DNA of 64,000 nucleotides from assembly GCA_022843805.1 (NCBI GenBank), contig JALHMY010000011.1:1-64000 (forward strand), written 5' to 3'. This DNA comes from Fuerstiella sp. GTDB lineage: Bacteria > Planctomycetota > Planctomycetia > Planctomycetales > Planctomycetaceae. A program made the translations under genes and the position numbers. Of the stretch, positions 31,662 to 41,028 are shown piece after piece; within the stretch, counting starts at the first letter, position 1, and each line of letters opens with the position of its first letter. The notes below the pieces were generated by a model that had not been told where the DNA came from, did not search any database, and worked only from the letters and a program-made list of their open reading frames with translations.

Positions 31662-34600
31662 TCAGCTCAAGATTGGCTCACGGCCTTTGTGTTGCCGTTC
31701 AATTGCAAGTCGTTCCTGGAACGTCATCGGTTTCGCGGATGATTCCTGTGTCGCTCCTGTCTGCCCGTTCGCGTGGACGGACGGCTTGGAGTGTTCAGTT
31801 GCTATCGGGCTATTGGACTTCGATGGCCCTGAAGTATTCCTACTCGAAGCTATGCCCCCCGGAATCGCCGACGTGCCAGAGTCAGAAGCCGATCCCGTCA
31901 GCCTGCGGATGCGGGCGGTGATGGGTTCCTCGGCGGTAGAGTGTTTCTGCCGGGTACGCTGCGGCGTGGCTTCGATGCTGTTGGCAGCCTTGAGTGACTT
32001 GATTTTCTCGGCAAGCTCAGAAGCACTTGGCCCCTCCGCTTTGTCCGGCTGATTCCCAGTGTTGGCCGAGAGCCCCGCTTTGAGCTGGTCGCGCAGGCTG
32101 GTCAGTTCCGCAAGATAGGCATCGTGCGTGAAGGGCTTGCCCAGTCGTGCCTGATAGTCGCGAAGCTGGGATTCGGCGATGGTAAGGTCTTGCCGCACTC
32201 GAACAGATTCGGAGCCGTAGGCGTTGGCGAGGCGCTCCAGATTATTCAGGACGGCACGCGGCCCCTGATGTTCGCGTGATAGACTCGATTGGCGAGTGAC
32301 CGCACCTTCAAGGTACACGTCGGGCGGAAACTGGGGATTGAGAACAATCCCGAATCGCAGGCCCCGATAGATTCCAAGGGGCACGCGGGTCGTCTCGCGT
32401 ACGCTCAGGGGCAAGGTATCGAGCTTGCCGCCGAGAATGGCGGGCAAGTCCTCGCGTGGCCAGGTGCGATTGCCGACAGTGATCGGGTCGTCTGCATGAG
32501 CGTCGGCGGTGGCATGATCGGTCGTGAGGTTCGTCAAGCGACCGGATAGGCCCGCAATCATGGCCGGTAAATCGCGAACACTGCGGCGGGCGACGTATTG
32601 TTCGTCGAGATGGTTCTTCTTCAGCAAGGTAAGCCGTTGCAGTTCGGCGTCAGCCTCGGCGAGCGTCAAAACTGCCGGGTTGCCCGATGCAATCGCCTTC
32701 ACCTCGGCGTAGGAGAGTTCCTGACCGCCAATGTCCTCGGCGCGGCGCGCGGCGTTGTCGCCGGTGATGACCTGCCCGATAAACCTCGCCTTGGTTTCGA
32801 GTGCCTGCCACATGTAGGCGTCGAATGACCCTTCGGTGACATAGCGGTAAATGGCGACCTCTGCGTTTTCGTTCCCCTGGCGGAGAATCCGGCCATCGCG
32901 TTGCTCGACTTCCGCTGGCTTCCAGGGAGCGTCGAGGTGATGCAGGGCCACAAGGCGTTTCTGGACGTTGGTGCCGGTGCCCATCTTCTGCGTGCTGCCG
33001 ATCAGTACCCGCACGGAACCGTTGCGAACCTTCTCGAAGAGTGCCTGTTTCTTGGCGTCGGATTCGGCGTCGCCGATGGCGGCGATCTGCTCGGCCGGAA
33101 CACCGGCGGCGATTAGTTTGTCGATAATTTCACTGTAGGGCGAATACCCCCACGGGGTACGGTTCACACCCATGTCGGCGAAGATCATTTGCGTGCCGCG
33201 TGTCGCGGCGGATTTCATCCAAACGTCCACGACGTTCTCAACGAGGCGGTTGACCTTCGATTCCGGGAAATCGGGCGCTGTGGCCGAAAGCATCCGGGCA
33301 TCGGTCGCCAGCTTGCGACCATCGGTGGTGATGGACAATGCATTATCGACGCGGGGGTCCACCTTTTGCGACCGCAGGCGTTCGTAGCGTTCCACGAGTT
33401 CCTGCTGGAGATCCTGCTGCTCGTCGGACATCGGGCAGGCAACGACGGTGGGCTTTCCGCCTTGCAGGCGGGGTCGCGGCAGGTTCAGCATCTCGGCGGT
33501 CTGCACGTCCGAGAAGGCTCGGAACATTTGTTGGAGTTCGGGCAGGTTGGTGAAGCGGGCAAACCGGCTGCGCGGACGCAGGCCAGCGCCGTCGGGTGAG
33601 ATTTCCATCGTATCGACGACTTCGCCGAAGGTGGCTGCCCAGGCGTCGAAATGTTCAAGCCCCCGGCTCTTGAGTCCCTCTGGGTCGAGGAAACGCTGCA
33701 TCGTGTACATCTCGACCATCGTATTGCTGATCGGCGTGCCGGTGGCGAACGTCACCCCGTGCCCGGCGTGCTGCTCGTCGAGGTAACGGGCTTTCATGTA
33801 CACGTCGAATGCCCGCTCACTGCCGCCGGTCTGGATGCCTGCGACCCGCTCCATCTTGGTCGGCGTCTCCAGGTTCTTGAAATAATGGGCTTCGTCGATG
33901 AAGACGTGATCGACCCCAAGTTCATCGAATACCAGCCCGTCATCCTTCTTCTTCTCGGCGAGCAGGTTCTTGAGGCGTTCCGCCCGCGCCGCCTTTTGCT
34001 TCTCGATAGTCTTGATGAGATTACGGTTGGCTCCCCTGGCACCCGCGTGCTCGCGCAGCAACTCGTCATATTCGGCGATCTGCTCAAGGAGGAATTTCTC
34101 CTGATAGTCCTGTGACATGCCGATCCGCTCGAAGCTGCTATGCGTCACGATGATGCCGTCCCATTCGCCGCTGGCGATTTTGGCGGTCAGAAATTTGCGG
34201 CGGTCCTTCGTCAGGTCTTCCTTCGCGGCGACGAGTAGCTTTGCATTGGGATAAAGCTGCATGAACTCGCGGGAGAATTGCTCCAGCAGGTGGTTGGGGA
34301 CAACGAACATAGGCTTCTTGATAAGACCGGCTTGCTTCATCTTCATGCCGGTCGCGGCCATCGTGAAGGTCTTGCCCGCGCCGACGGTGTGGGCCAGCAG
34401 CGTGTTGCCGGAACTCATGCCGCGCCAGACGGCATCGTTCTGGTGGGGCCGAAGCGTAAGAGATTGATTCATCCCCGGAAAATCGAGGTGCGAACCGTCG
34501 AACAGGCGGGGACGCAAGTTGTTGTAAGTGTCGTTGTAGATCCGCACGAGGCGCTCGGTGCGGTCGGGATCGGAGAACACCCACGAACGAAAACGCTCCT

Positions 34601-37394
34601 TGATGAGCTTCTGCTTCTCCCTCGCGGCCATCGTATCTTCCTGGTTGACGACCCGCTCCTCGCGGTCGCCGTGGTCGATGGTGTCATAGATCGTCGGCGA
34701 CTTCATGTTGAGGGCCAGGTCGAGCAGCCAGGTGCCGTTGGCTCGCGGCGTGCCGTATTCGGACGTAGCCGCCACGGACGCCTTGGCCGCGTAGTCGGCA
34801 TCGAGGCTCCAGACGGCATCTTTTTTCAGGTGGGCGACGGGGACCGCAGAGGGATCGACGTGGAATAATGCGGCTGCAAACGCATTGATGTCGCGTTCAG
34901 GTATCCACGGTGCGCCGAGATTGGCGTCGATGTCGCCGGGCAGCACGTCTTCCGGCTGCACTTGACGTAGGGCACTGACATTGCGGGCATATTCGGGGCC
35001 AGCCCGCTCGGCGGTCACGAGCTTGTCGCGGACGTTGCCGGAAAGGTACGCATCGGCGGTCTGCCAGCTCTTCGATTCAGGGTCATGAAAGATCAGGTCG
35101 CCCAACTCTTCGATAACTTGCGCTTCGGGCTTGCCGTAAAGGGTGGCGATATACGGTAGGTCCACCGTGCCGCGTTGGTTCAGGGAAACGAGCAACCCTT
35201 CCTCGGCGCTTCTCACCTGGGTAACGGGCGGCGTTTTGCCGACCACGTCCTTGACCATGATCGCGGCTTTGGTCGCCTTGCCCGTCACTTCGTCGTAATC
35301 CTCCAGGGACATGACGAGCATTGCGTCCGGGTCTTCCTTGAATTTCACAAGGTTGGGCATCCGGCGGATAATGTTGCCGTCGGAGGTTTCACCGAACGTC
35401 GTTTTGTTGATCGGGCCGTAAGTGGCGACAAACTGGTCATAAGCCCGGTTAAGATCACCCCTCGCGTCGCGGCGGTTGGTCTCAGGCCAGCCTTCGTTCT
35501 GGGATTGCAGCACGCGGCGGGCACGGTCACGCAGGCCAACGAGTGCCGAGAGGCGTCTGCCGACGAGCGATCCATCGGACCTCAGCGTTGTGCCGCCATA
35601 AACCACAGGCACCCCTTGTCCGCCTTGCGACTGGTACACAATCCGGTCATCGCCGACGAAGAAGCTGCTTTCGTCGATGTGTCGCTGCGGCGGCGGTGGG
35701 ACAAAGGCCGGTGCCGTTTCCGCTTCGATAGCCGTTGCCTGCATCGCCTCGAATTTCGGAAGTCGTTCAATGGCTTGCCGGAGTTGTCCGGCTAAGTCGC
35801 CGTTGCTTTTGACGCTGAATCCTTCGCCTCCATAGAGCGTGTCTTTGCGGGACCATTCTCCAAGGACCATCTCGGGATGGTTCAGGAAGTAGCGGTTGAC
35901 AGTCACCTCTGCGCCATCGACCGTAAGCGGGGCAACGCCAAACCAATCGTTGTCAACATGATTGGCTGGCACTCCCGGTGCCCGCTTGCGAAGAAACACG
36001 ATGTCGGTCACCACGGCGGTTCCCTCCCGCTTGAACGCATCGGACGGTAAGCGAATGGCTCCCACAAAGTCCGCCTCACCTGCGAGGTACTCGCGGATCG
36101 CGGCGTTCTGTTTGTCGAGGGTGAAGTGGGTGGTCACCAGTGCCATCACTCCACCCGGCTTCAGGGCGTCGATGGATTTGGCGAAGAAGTAATCATGCAG
36201 GGAGAGTTTCTGGCCCCGGTAGTCGAGCTTTAGGTCGGCGAACGGCACGTTGCCGACCACAGCATCAATTCGATTTTCAGGCAAGCGTGTGTCGCGGAAG
36301 TTTTCGATGCGGATGTCCTGGCCGGGGTGGATCGCTTTCGCAATCCGCCCCGAGATGGAATCCATTTCCACGCCGATGAATCGCGCTCCCGTATGGCCAT
36401 GCCCCATGAAATTGCCGGTGCCACATCCCGGTTCCAGAATGGTCGCGTTCGCGGGCACGCCTAAACGGGCGATGGCATCGTGAATCGTCGTGATGACGGT
36501 CGGCGACGTATAGAAGGCGTTGAAGGTCGTGCGCTTCGCGCTGTCGTATTCGTCTGGGGTCAGGAGTGACTTGAGTTCCTGCCCCAGTGCCTGCCAGCTT
36601 GCGTCCTTGAATCGGCCGCTGACGGGTTCGGGAAAGATGGAGAGGGCTACGGCACCAAAGCCGCCGAAACGGGCAAGCACCTGTTTTTCCTCGGGAGTCG
36701 CGAGCCGCTTTTCTTGCTCGATGGCTTTCAGAGTGCGGATGGCGGCGATGATGTCCCGCGCTTTTGCCTTTTCGCCGCTGGCGATGGTTCCAGTGATCGC
36801 GGGTGCGGACTGTGCCGGAGTATTTGGCTCCGTGGTCGCGGCGATTGGGCCGGTCGTGATTTGCGGCGGACTTGCCTCTCTGATGCTGTCTGCTGGCGCG
36901 TGCGATGGACCTGTCGCGGGTTCGTCAGGGATAGCGTCGAAGAGGCTGCGCTGGCCGCGTGAGCGGTTCAGTTGATCGACGTGCGACCCACGAGATATGC
37001 CATTGCGTTGTCGAGGGTCGGAAGTTCCCCGTCGTCCTGTGGAGACAAGGAGAGCAAACGATTTTCCATTTCCTTGAGGGCCAGTTCCAGGGCCTGGCTG
37101 TTGATCTGGCTCGGGTCGCTGTCCGGCTTCGCTTGGGAGAGGGTTTGTTTCCAGCCTTCGTGGTTGTCCTTCAGTTGCTGGGCGCAGACCTCCAGTGTCG
37201 GCAGCAACCGCCGCGTTATCCGTAGCAGGTCGTAAAACTCCGTCTGCTGTTTCAGCAGTTCCAGAACGATGGTCTTGTATTGCATTTGTGTCTCCTTCAG
37301 TTGGATAAGATACCTGTTTTTGCGGTTCAGGTGAATCGACCGGATTCAGTGGAAATAGAGAGGGTTGTTGCCAGAAGGGCGGTTTCTTCTTCAT
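31662..37394 (-). CDS. Giant DNA methyltransferase-SNF2 helicase (DarB-like)
   Basis: A 1910-aa protein typical of conjugative elements and phages. Residues about 205-480 are an N6-adenine methyltransferase: motif I ILEPGCGTGNF at 319-329 and a variant motif IV GNVPF at 381-385 (usually NPPF). A superfamily 2 helicase follows: HTVGAGKT near 1005, FIDEAHYF near 1166, and GSTQKMGTGTNVQ and QRDGRILRQGN later. The C-terminal 250 residues are low complexity. P1 DarB has the same layout and protects incoming DNA from type I restriction; an antirestriction role here is inferred. ATG 37394 is the only ATG/GTG/TTG upstream of the conserved part, yet the frame then covers a nested gene. Confidence 0.85.
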   Translation of the reverse strand: MKKKPPFWQQPSLFPLNPVDSPEPQKQVSYPTEGDTNAIQDHRSGTAETADGVLRPATDNAAVAADTGGLRPATEGQPRRLETNPLPSEAGQRPEPDQQPGPGTGPQGNGKSFALLVSTGRRGTSDPRQRNGISRGSHVDQLNRSRGQRSLFDAIPDEPATGPSHAPADSIREASPPQITTGPIAATTEPNTPAQSAPAITGTIASGEKAKARDIIAAIRTLKAIEQEKRLATPEEKQVLARFGGFGAVALSIFPEPVSGRFKDASWQALGQELKSLLTPDEYDSAKRTTFNAFYTSPTVITTIHDAIARLGVPANATILEPGCGTGNFMGHGHTGARFIGVEMDSISGRIAKAIHPGQDIRIENFRDTRLPENRIDAVVGNVPFADLKLDYRGQKLSLHDYFFAKSIDALKPGGVMALVTTHFTLDKQNAAIREYLAGEADFVGAIRLPSDAFKREGTAVVTDIVFLRKRAPGVPANHVDNDWFGVAPLTVDGAEVTVNRYFLNHPEMVLGEWSRKDTLYGGEGFSVKSNGDLAGQLRQAIERLPKFEAMQATAIEAETAPAFVPPPPQRHIDESSFFVGDDRIVYQSQGGQGVPVVYGGTTLRSDGSLVGRRLSALVGLRDRARRVLQSQNEGWPETNRRDARGDLNRAYDQFVATYGPINKTTFGETSDGNIIRRMPNLVKFKEDPDAMLVMSLEDYDEVTGKATKAAIMVKDVVGKTPPVTQVRSAEEGLLVSLNQRGTVDLPYIATLYGKPEAQVIEELGDLIFHDPESKSWQTADAYLSGNVRDKLVTAERAGPEYARNVSALRQVQPEDVLPGDIDANLGAPWIPERDINAFAAALFHVDPSAVPVAHLKKDAVWSLDADYAAKASVAATSEYGTPRANGTWLLDLALNMKSPTIYDTIDHGDREERVVNQEDTMAAREKQKLIKERFRSWVFSDPDRTERLVRIYNDTYNNLRPRLFDGSHLDFPGMNQSLTLRPHQNDAVWRGMSSGNTLLAHTVGAGKTFTMAATGMKMKQAGLIKKPMFVVPNHLLEQFSREFMQLYPNAKLLVAAKEDLTKDRRKFLTAKIASGEWDGIIVTHSSFERIGMSQDYQEKFLLEQIAEYDELLREHAGARGANRNLIKTIEKQKAARAERLKNLLAEKKKDDGLVFDELGVDHVFIDEAHYFKNLETPTKMERVAGIQTGGSERAFDVYMKARYLDEQHAGHGVTFATGTPISNTMVEMYTMQRFLDPEGLKSRGLEHFDAWAATFGEVVDTMEISPDGAGLRPRSRFARFTNLPELQQMFRAFSDVQTAEMLNLPRPRLQGGKPTVVACPMSDEQQDLQQELVERYERLRSQKVDPRVDNALSITTDGRKLATDARMLSATAPDFPESKVNRLVENVVDVWMKSAATRGTQMIFADMGVNRTPWGYSPYSEIIDKLIAAGVPAEQIAAIGDAESDAKKQALFEKVRNGSVRVLIGSTQKMGTGTNVQKRLVALHHLDAPWKPAEVEQRDGRILRQGNENAEVAIYRYVTEGSFDAYMWQALETKARFIGQVITGDNAARRAEDIGGQELSYAEVKAIASGNPAVLTLAEADAELQRLTLLKKNHLDEQYVARRSVRDLPAMIAGLSGRLTNLTTDHATADAHADDPITVGNRTWPREDLPAILGGKLDTLPLSVRETTRVPLGIYRGLRFGIVLNPQFPPDVYLEGAVTRQSSLSREHQGPRAVLNNLERLANAYGSESVRVRQDLTIAESQLRDYQARLGKPFTHDAYLAELTSLRDQLKAGLSANTGNQPDKAEGPSASELAEKIKSLKAANSIEATPQRTRQKHSTAEEPITARIRRLTGSASDSGTSAIPGGIASSRNTSGPSKSNSPIATEHSKPSVHANGQTGATQESSAKPMTFQERLAIERQHKGREPILS
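36968..37285 (-). CDS. Small coiled-coil plasmid protein nested in the methyltransferase-helicase frame
   Basis: A 105-aa protein with a long amphipathic helix (MQYKTIVLELLKQQ, LRITRRLL, ALELALKEMENRL). I recall similar short proteins in conjugative plasmids beside this helicase. It has a strong ribosome site (AAGGAG, seven bases before the ATG at 37285). It lies wholly inside the 1910-aa frame, in another frame on the same strand, opposite that protein's low-complexity N-terminal linker. Either the two genes truly overlap, or the helicase's first 140 residues are not translated as drawn. Confidence 0.7.
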   Translation of the reverse strand: MQYKTIVLELLKQQTEFYDLLRITRRLLPTLEVCAQQLKDNHEGWKQTLSQAKPDSDPSQINSQALELALKEMENRLLSLSPQDDGELPTLDNAMAYLVGRTSIN

Positions 37395-37546
37395 AGTCGG
37401 GAACGCGAAACGGTGAGGCGTTCCCGATCAATCGGCGGACTCAAGGGGTGCGGTTGGCCCTTAGTCGTAAGCGAATCCCATCTGCCTTGCTGTACATCCC
37501 GTGGCGATTGAACTGTTTGGTCAATGCGGGGTTTGCTTGGCATGGC

Positions 37547-37753
37547 TCACCTCGACCGGCCACGCCCTGGGTCACGATCAGACCCGAACGCCTCTTTCAA
37601 GACCTGGCTCGCAGCGAGTCCAGTCATCAGGATCATGGAACCTAGAGCGACATATTGCAAAATCATCGCGACGCGCTCGTCGGAGCAGTTTTTCGACATC
37701 ATCTGGGCCTGCGGGCCGAGGTCATGAAAGAACATTGTGGGAGGTACGGTCAT
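37547..37753 (-). CDS. Small protein with one membrane helix
   Basis: A 68-aa protein with a hydrophobic segment MILQYVALGSMILMTGLAAS (about residues 30-49), preceded by a short charged N-terminus with internal Met codons that could be the true start. It lies 23 bp after the 146-aa gene in the same direction and before the methyltransferase-helicase. No family recognised; existence moderately likely from context. Confidence 0.5.
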   Translation of the reverse strand: MTVPPTMFFHDLGPQAQMMSKNCSDERVAMILQYVALGSMILMTGLAASQVLKEAFGSDRDPGRGRSR

Positions 37754-37776
37754 GGGACGCCGATCTCAGCGAGGGT

Positions 37777-38217
37777 TCAGAACGGGACTTCCTGCCCGGA
37801 TTCGATCCCCTTGTCCTGCCGGATCATTTGGCGGACTTCCTGATAGAGCCGTTCGGCTTCAATCCGGGTGGTGCGAGCGGATTCGGCCCGGATGGGATGA
37901 ACCCACACTTTATCCCTGGGGTTCCAGCGAAACTGAGAATCCTTCAGCTTGTCGATCACTTCCTGGCTGGGCTTCTCGTCGAACTTGATCGCCATGAGCC
38001 GGTCCTGACGGCTCTCGAACAGCCGGACGCCGGCGGCGTAGTCGCTGGCGATGCCAAAGGGATCGGGTGCAGTGATCCGGCTATTGCGTTCACCAAGGCG
38101 TTCGACAAAGGTCGGTTTTTGCTCGCTTGGCTGTTCCGTGACCGGTTCGGCAACGGCGGTGTTTGTGGTGGTTTCGGCTTCGGTGGTGGGTTGGTCTGGT
38201 GTGCGTTTACGCGGCAT
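37777..38217 (-). CDS. Conserved plasmid protein of unknown function, 146 aa
   Basis: The N-terminal 50 residues are Thr/Glu/Pro-rich and probably disordered. Residues 60-146 form a compact domain (RLMAIKFDEKP, QFRWNPRDKVWVHPI) with a helical end (AERLYQEVRQMIRQ). Proteins with this WNPRDKVW motif are common in planctomycete and proteobacterial plasmids near large methyltransferase-helicases. First gene of the leftward operon. A palindromic operator-like site lies just upstream. Confidence 0.75.
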   Translation of the reverse strand: MPRKRTPDQPTTEAETTTNTAVAEPVTEQPSEQKPTFVERLGERNSRITAPDPFGIASDYAAGVRLFESRQDRLMAIKFDEKPSQEVIDKLKDSQFRWNPRDKVWVHPIRAESARTTRIEAERLYQEVRQMIRQDKGIESGQEVPF

Positions 38218-38245
38218 AGAATCCTCCGTGATGTGATGAGGGTCA

Positions 38246-38267
38246 ATCCTTAACCCTTATTAAGGAT
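38246..38267. promoter_or_regulatory. Operator-like palindrome upstream of leftward operon
   Basis: ATCCTTAA (38246-38253) and TTAAGGAT (38260-38267) form a perfect 8-bp inverted repeat with CCCTTA between. It lies 29 bp before the start of the 146-aa gene, where an operator would sit. The core TTAACCCTT also occurs, inverted, upstream of the relaxase. The rest of 38268-38854 carries no gene I can support. Confidence 0.55.
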
Positions 38268-38854
38268 ACTATCACGGTTCAACACGCTGCGCAATAGGCT
38301 GAGTGCGGGTTACAGCCTCCTGACGTGGTTGGGAGCCGCAGTTGTCAAGGCTTGCACACAATAATGCGCGCGCGAGGCCGCAGAATTCCTTTGATTTCTG
38401 ATGATCGCGGCGAGACGGCTGTGGTTGCGGAGCGGGAGTAGATTTCAGGGAATGCGACAAATGGCTTTTACGCGCGATGTTGATGTCTCGGCCAGGGCGA
38501 GGTAGCCGACAGGTCGGTTTGCCCCTCCTGCCCCTGTTCCCGTTCGATTTTGGGTTACGACGACGCTTTGGGTCTCGGACGCTTTCCTGAATGCCCCTCA
38601 AAACTGATTGCTTCATAGCACTGCGGTGTGTGAACCATCGAAGGGTGGCGTGCAAGGTGGGAAACGCCTTTGGAATAAATGCTCATCGCTTAATCAATTC
38701 GATTGGAGGATCAGCGAACGCCCTCGTATTGAAGGGCGAATCCACGCACCACCTCCGCCAGCGTGCTGGGTCGCGCTGCGGCGGTGCGAAGATAAGCTTG
38801 ATATTTATGTATAAGAAAGGGGAACCCCTTAACCGTTTGAAATTCCTGAATCCG

Positions 38855-38964
38855 AAACGACAACTTCTGACGGTGTACCGTCAAGATCGGTCGGCTGACC
38901 GACAAAAACGGCTTGCGATTCTGTCGGTACTGTGCCAAGGTCGTGACAGTAAAACGACAACTTC
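38855..38964. repeat. 13-bp direct repeats upstream of rep gene
   Basis: AAACGACAACTTC occurs at 38855-38867 and 38952-38964, 97 bp apart. Between them are further CCGTC and CGGTA motifs in both orientations. The second copy ends 10 bp before the rep start codon. They may be initiator binding sites that autoregulate rep or form part of the origin. Confidence 0.55.
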
Positions 38965-38974
38965 GGAGCAGAAA

Positions 38975-39559
38975 ATGACGGATGATCGACAGAATCCAGA
39001 GATGATAGGCAATCTGATCGCCACCAAACGAGGGTTTCCCATCTACCGGACGAATCCCAGCGTTCCAGCAACCTCCGGTCTCCCCACGCGCACGAGGCGG
39101 ATCAATGTGCCGGGAGGCAAGGGCGCGGTCATCATGGACAACAGCACCGGCGAACTCAAAGGACTCGGCGGGATGGGCTTTTGGTGGGAAGAGGAAGTCG
39201 ATACCACGCGCTTCGTCAAGATGTTTCTCGATGGCATCAAGCAAGCAGCCGGACTTTCCAAGACTGGGATTCAGGTGTTTGAGCTGATCTACAAGGAAAT
39301 GCGGATGAATCCCGGCAAGGACGAAATCAAGCTGAACCAGTACGTGGCCCGCGACTATGGCATCAGCGACCGCACCTATCAACGCGGCGTCCGCGAACTG
39401 CTCGAAAAGGAATTTCTCTACCGCAGCCCGAGCGACGGCGTGTTCTTCGTCAACATCCGGTTCATGTTCAACGGCGACCGCCTGGCCTTCGTGAAAACGT
39501 ACCACCTCAAGGACACGGCGCGGCAACAGGAATTACCGCTTCTTGACGCACCGTCGTAA
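38975..39559 (+). CDS. Plasmid replication initiator (RepL-like)
   Basis: A 194-aa protein from the ATG at 38975, which follows GGAGCAG; the open frame extends back to 38591 but its N-terminal part is not protein-like. A two-domain layout is visible: an N-terminal segment with GGKGAVIMDNSTGELKG, then a winged-helix domain (IQVFELIYKEM, ISDRTYQRGVRELLEKEFLYR). This fits firmicute/actinobacterial RepL-like initiators and related plasmid Rep proteins. It suggests the unit can replicate independently. Confidence 0.75.
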   Translation: MTDDRQNPEMIGNLIATKRGFPIYRTNPSVPATSGLPTRTRRINVPGGKGAVIMDNSTGELKGLGGMGFWWEEEVDTTRFVKMFLDGIKQAAGLSKTGIQVFELIYKEMRMNPGKDEIKLNQYVARDYGISDRTYQRGVRELLEKEFLYRSPSDGVFFVNIRFMFNGDRLAFVKTYHLKDTARQQELPLLDAPS

Positions 39560-39590
39560 TTGCTGAAAGTTACAGAATCGTGTTTCTGCA

Positions 39591-39872
39591 TTAGTTGTTC
39601 GCGGCGTCCTCTCTTGTCGATTTGTCTTGGTGCTCTTCTCCGAAATACGTTTCAAGAAGCTCCCGCACCACGTCGGCCATTTTCTCGCCCTTCAAAGCAC
39701 ACTGGCTTTTGACACGTTGATGCAACGACAGTGGAATGTCGATGGTCAGCCGCTTCATCGGCTCAGTTGATTGGGAACGAACTGACGGTTCAGGATGGTC
39801 GGATACCCATTCGTCGGGCGTTGTCGGTGATGTCTTCGCGGTGGGCTTACTGCCGATGGAGACCTTTTTCAT
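39591..39872 (-). CDS. Ribbon-helix-helix partner of ParA
   Basis: A 93-aa protein with a disordered N-terminus (1-37) and a C-terminal ribbon-helix-helix (KRLTIDIPLSLHQRVKSQCA, then MADVVRELLETYF). It overlaps the parA stop (ATGA), the classic arrangement for ParG/VirC2-type centromere-binding partners. It would bind the centromere and repress the operon. Confidence 0.8.
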   Translation of the reverse strand: MKKVSIGSKPTAKTSPTTPDEWVSDHPEPSVRSQSTEPMKRLTIDIPLSLHQRVKSQCALKGEKMADVVRELLETYFGEEHQDKSTREDAANN

Positions 39873-40498
39873 GCGGTGAACTCCAGAATTTCATCGACGA
39901 GTGCGAGCAGTTCCCTTCCGGCCGGATGTTCCGGGGCCGTCTCGAACACGGTCTGACCCTGGGCGGCGGATTCCGCGAAGGCGATTCGCTGGCAGATGGC
40001 TGCTTTCAAGACAGGGATCGGATAATCGGCCAGAGCCTCAACCACGTCGCGGCCAAGTGCCGTATTTACGATTTTGCGATTGATCGTAAATGCAGATTTC
40101 AGGTTAGGCTTGAACACGGTCGCTTCTCGCATCAAGTCGATGATTTCTTTTGCCGCCCAAACGTCATAAGGCGATGGTTGCACCGGCACGAGCACGAGGT
40201 CGCTGGCCATGATGGCGGATCGGGCCACGTCGTAAACGCGAGGCGGACCGTCAATGATGACCACGTCATATCCGATGGCCAAGGCTGGGAGTTCTTTATG
40301 AATTGATGCTCGGGGAAGCCCGGCCACGGGGAAAAGTGGTTCACCGCTTCGAGCGGCCGCCCAATCGAGAGCTGATCCCTGTGGGTCGGCATCGACCAGT
40401 AGCACTCGCTTATGGCGACGCGAGAGTGCGTCGGCGACGTGAATGGCGAGCGTGGTCTTGCCCACTCCTCCTTTTTGGTTCAGAAAACTAACGATCAT
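39869..40498 (-). CDS. parA: ParA/VirC1-family partition ATPase
   Basis: A 209-aa Walker-type ATPase. The ATG at 40498 starts directly before the deviant Walker A QKGGVGKTT at 8-16; upstream in-frame codons to 40540 add residues without family similarity. LLVDADPQGS and VVIIDGPP are the other ATPase motifs. Short type Ib ParA without its own HTH, so regulation falls to the RHH partner. Segregates the plasmid. Confidence 0.9.
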   Translation of the reverse strand: MIVSFLNQKGGVGKTTLAIHVADALSRRHKRVLLVDADPQGSALDWAAARSGEPLFPVAGLPRASIHKELPALAIGYDVVIIDGPPRVYDVARSAIMASDLVLVPVQPSPYDVWAAKEIIDLMREATVFKPNLKSAFTINRKIVNTALGRDVVEALADYPIPVLKAAICQRIAFAESAAQGQTVFETAPEHPAGRELLALVDEILEFTA

Positions 40499-40512
40499 CG
40501 ATACCTGCCAGA

Positions 40513-40625
40513 AATGCGATTTTGCGGAATTGCGATTCAACGGGTATCACCTTTTCCGCAATTGGTCAAACACGGATTTGCGATAGTACGGCGAGACGTG
40601 TTTGCGGAAATACGGAAATGCGATT
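40513..40625. repeat. Iteron-like TGCGGAA/TGCGATT repeat array upstream of parA
   Basis: Multiple copies of related 7-9-mers: AATGCGATT (40513), TTTGCGGAATTGCGATT (40521-40537), inverted TTCCGCAATT (40554-40563), TTTGCGAT (40577-40584) and TTTGCGGAAATACGGAAATGCGATT (40601-40625). Placed directly before the parA start, they are the best candidate for the centromere or operator. Confidence 0.65.
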
Positions 40626-40651
40626 CGCGCGGCTGGCGGGCAGTCTGGCAT

Positions 40652-40711
40652 GGCGTCTTCCCGGCAGTTTCCCCGGGAAACCCGGCCTATGCAGAGCATA
40701 GGGAAGACGCC
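40652..40711. repeat. Cruciform-like element: outer 11-bp stem enclosing two hairpins
   Basis: GGCGTCTTCCC (40652-40662) is inverted as GGGAAGACGCC (40701-40711). Between them lie the palindrome TTTCCC-C-GGGAAA (40668-40680) and the stem-loop CCTATGC-AGA-GCATAGG (40686-40702, overlapping the outer arm by two bases). The arrangement could fold as a three-way junction in single-stranded DNA or RNA. Confidence 0.75.
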
Positions 40712-41028
40712 TGTCAATTTTAGTTTGCTTGGAAGCTCTCGGAATCACTGAGTTTCCATGTCATGGGAAGTCAGTGTTGGCTGGAGGTTTTATCTTGTGG
40801 CGAAGGGGCGTGAGCCTTGCTGGGAGCAGAATCTCCAGCAAGGCAACCCACCGTCCGCCAGGTACGGCGGTCACGGGAGTGACGAGGGATAATGCAGCCG
40901 AGCCACACGGCTTCGCCCGGCTCGTAATCGACATGCGTTGTCGCCGCGATGCCCGAACGGGCGCGGCGTGCCGGGACGCTCGGTCGGAGTCGTCTGTGCG
41001 TCCGATCGGAGAGTTGATTTTAGTGATT

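Noticed and set aside
38591-38974. N-terminal 128-residue extension of the replication initiator
   Set aside because: Its composition is not protein-like, it contains the 13-bp repeats, and ATG 38975 has a better ribosome site.
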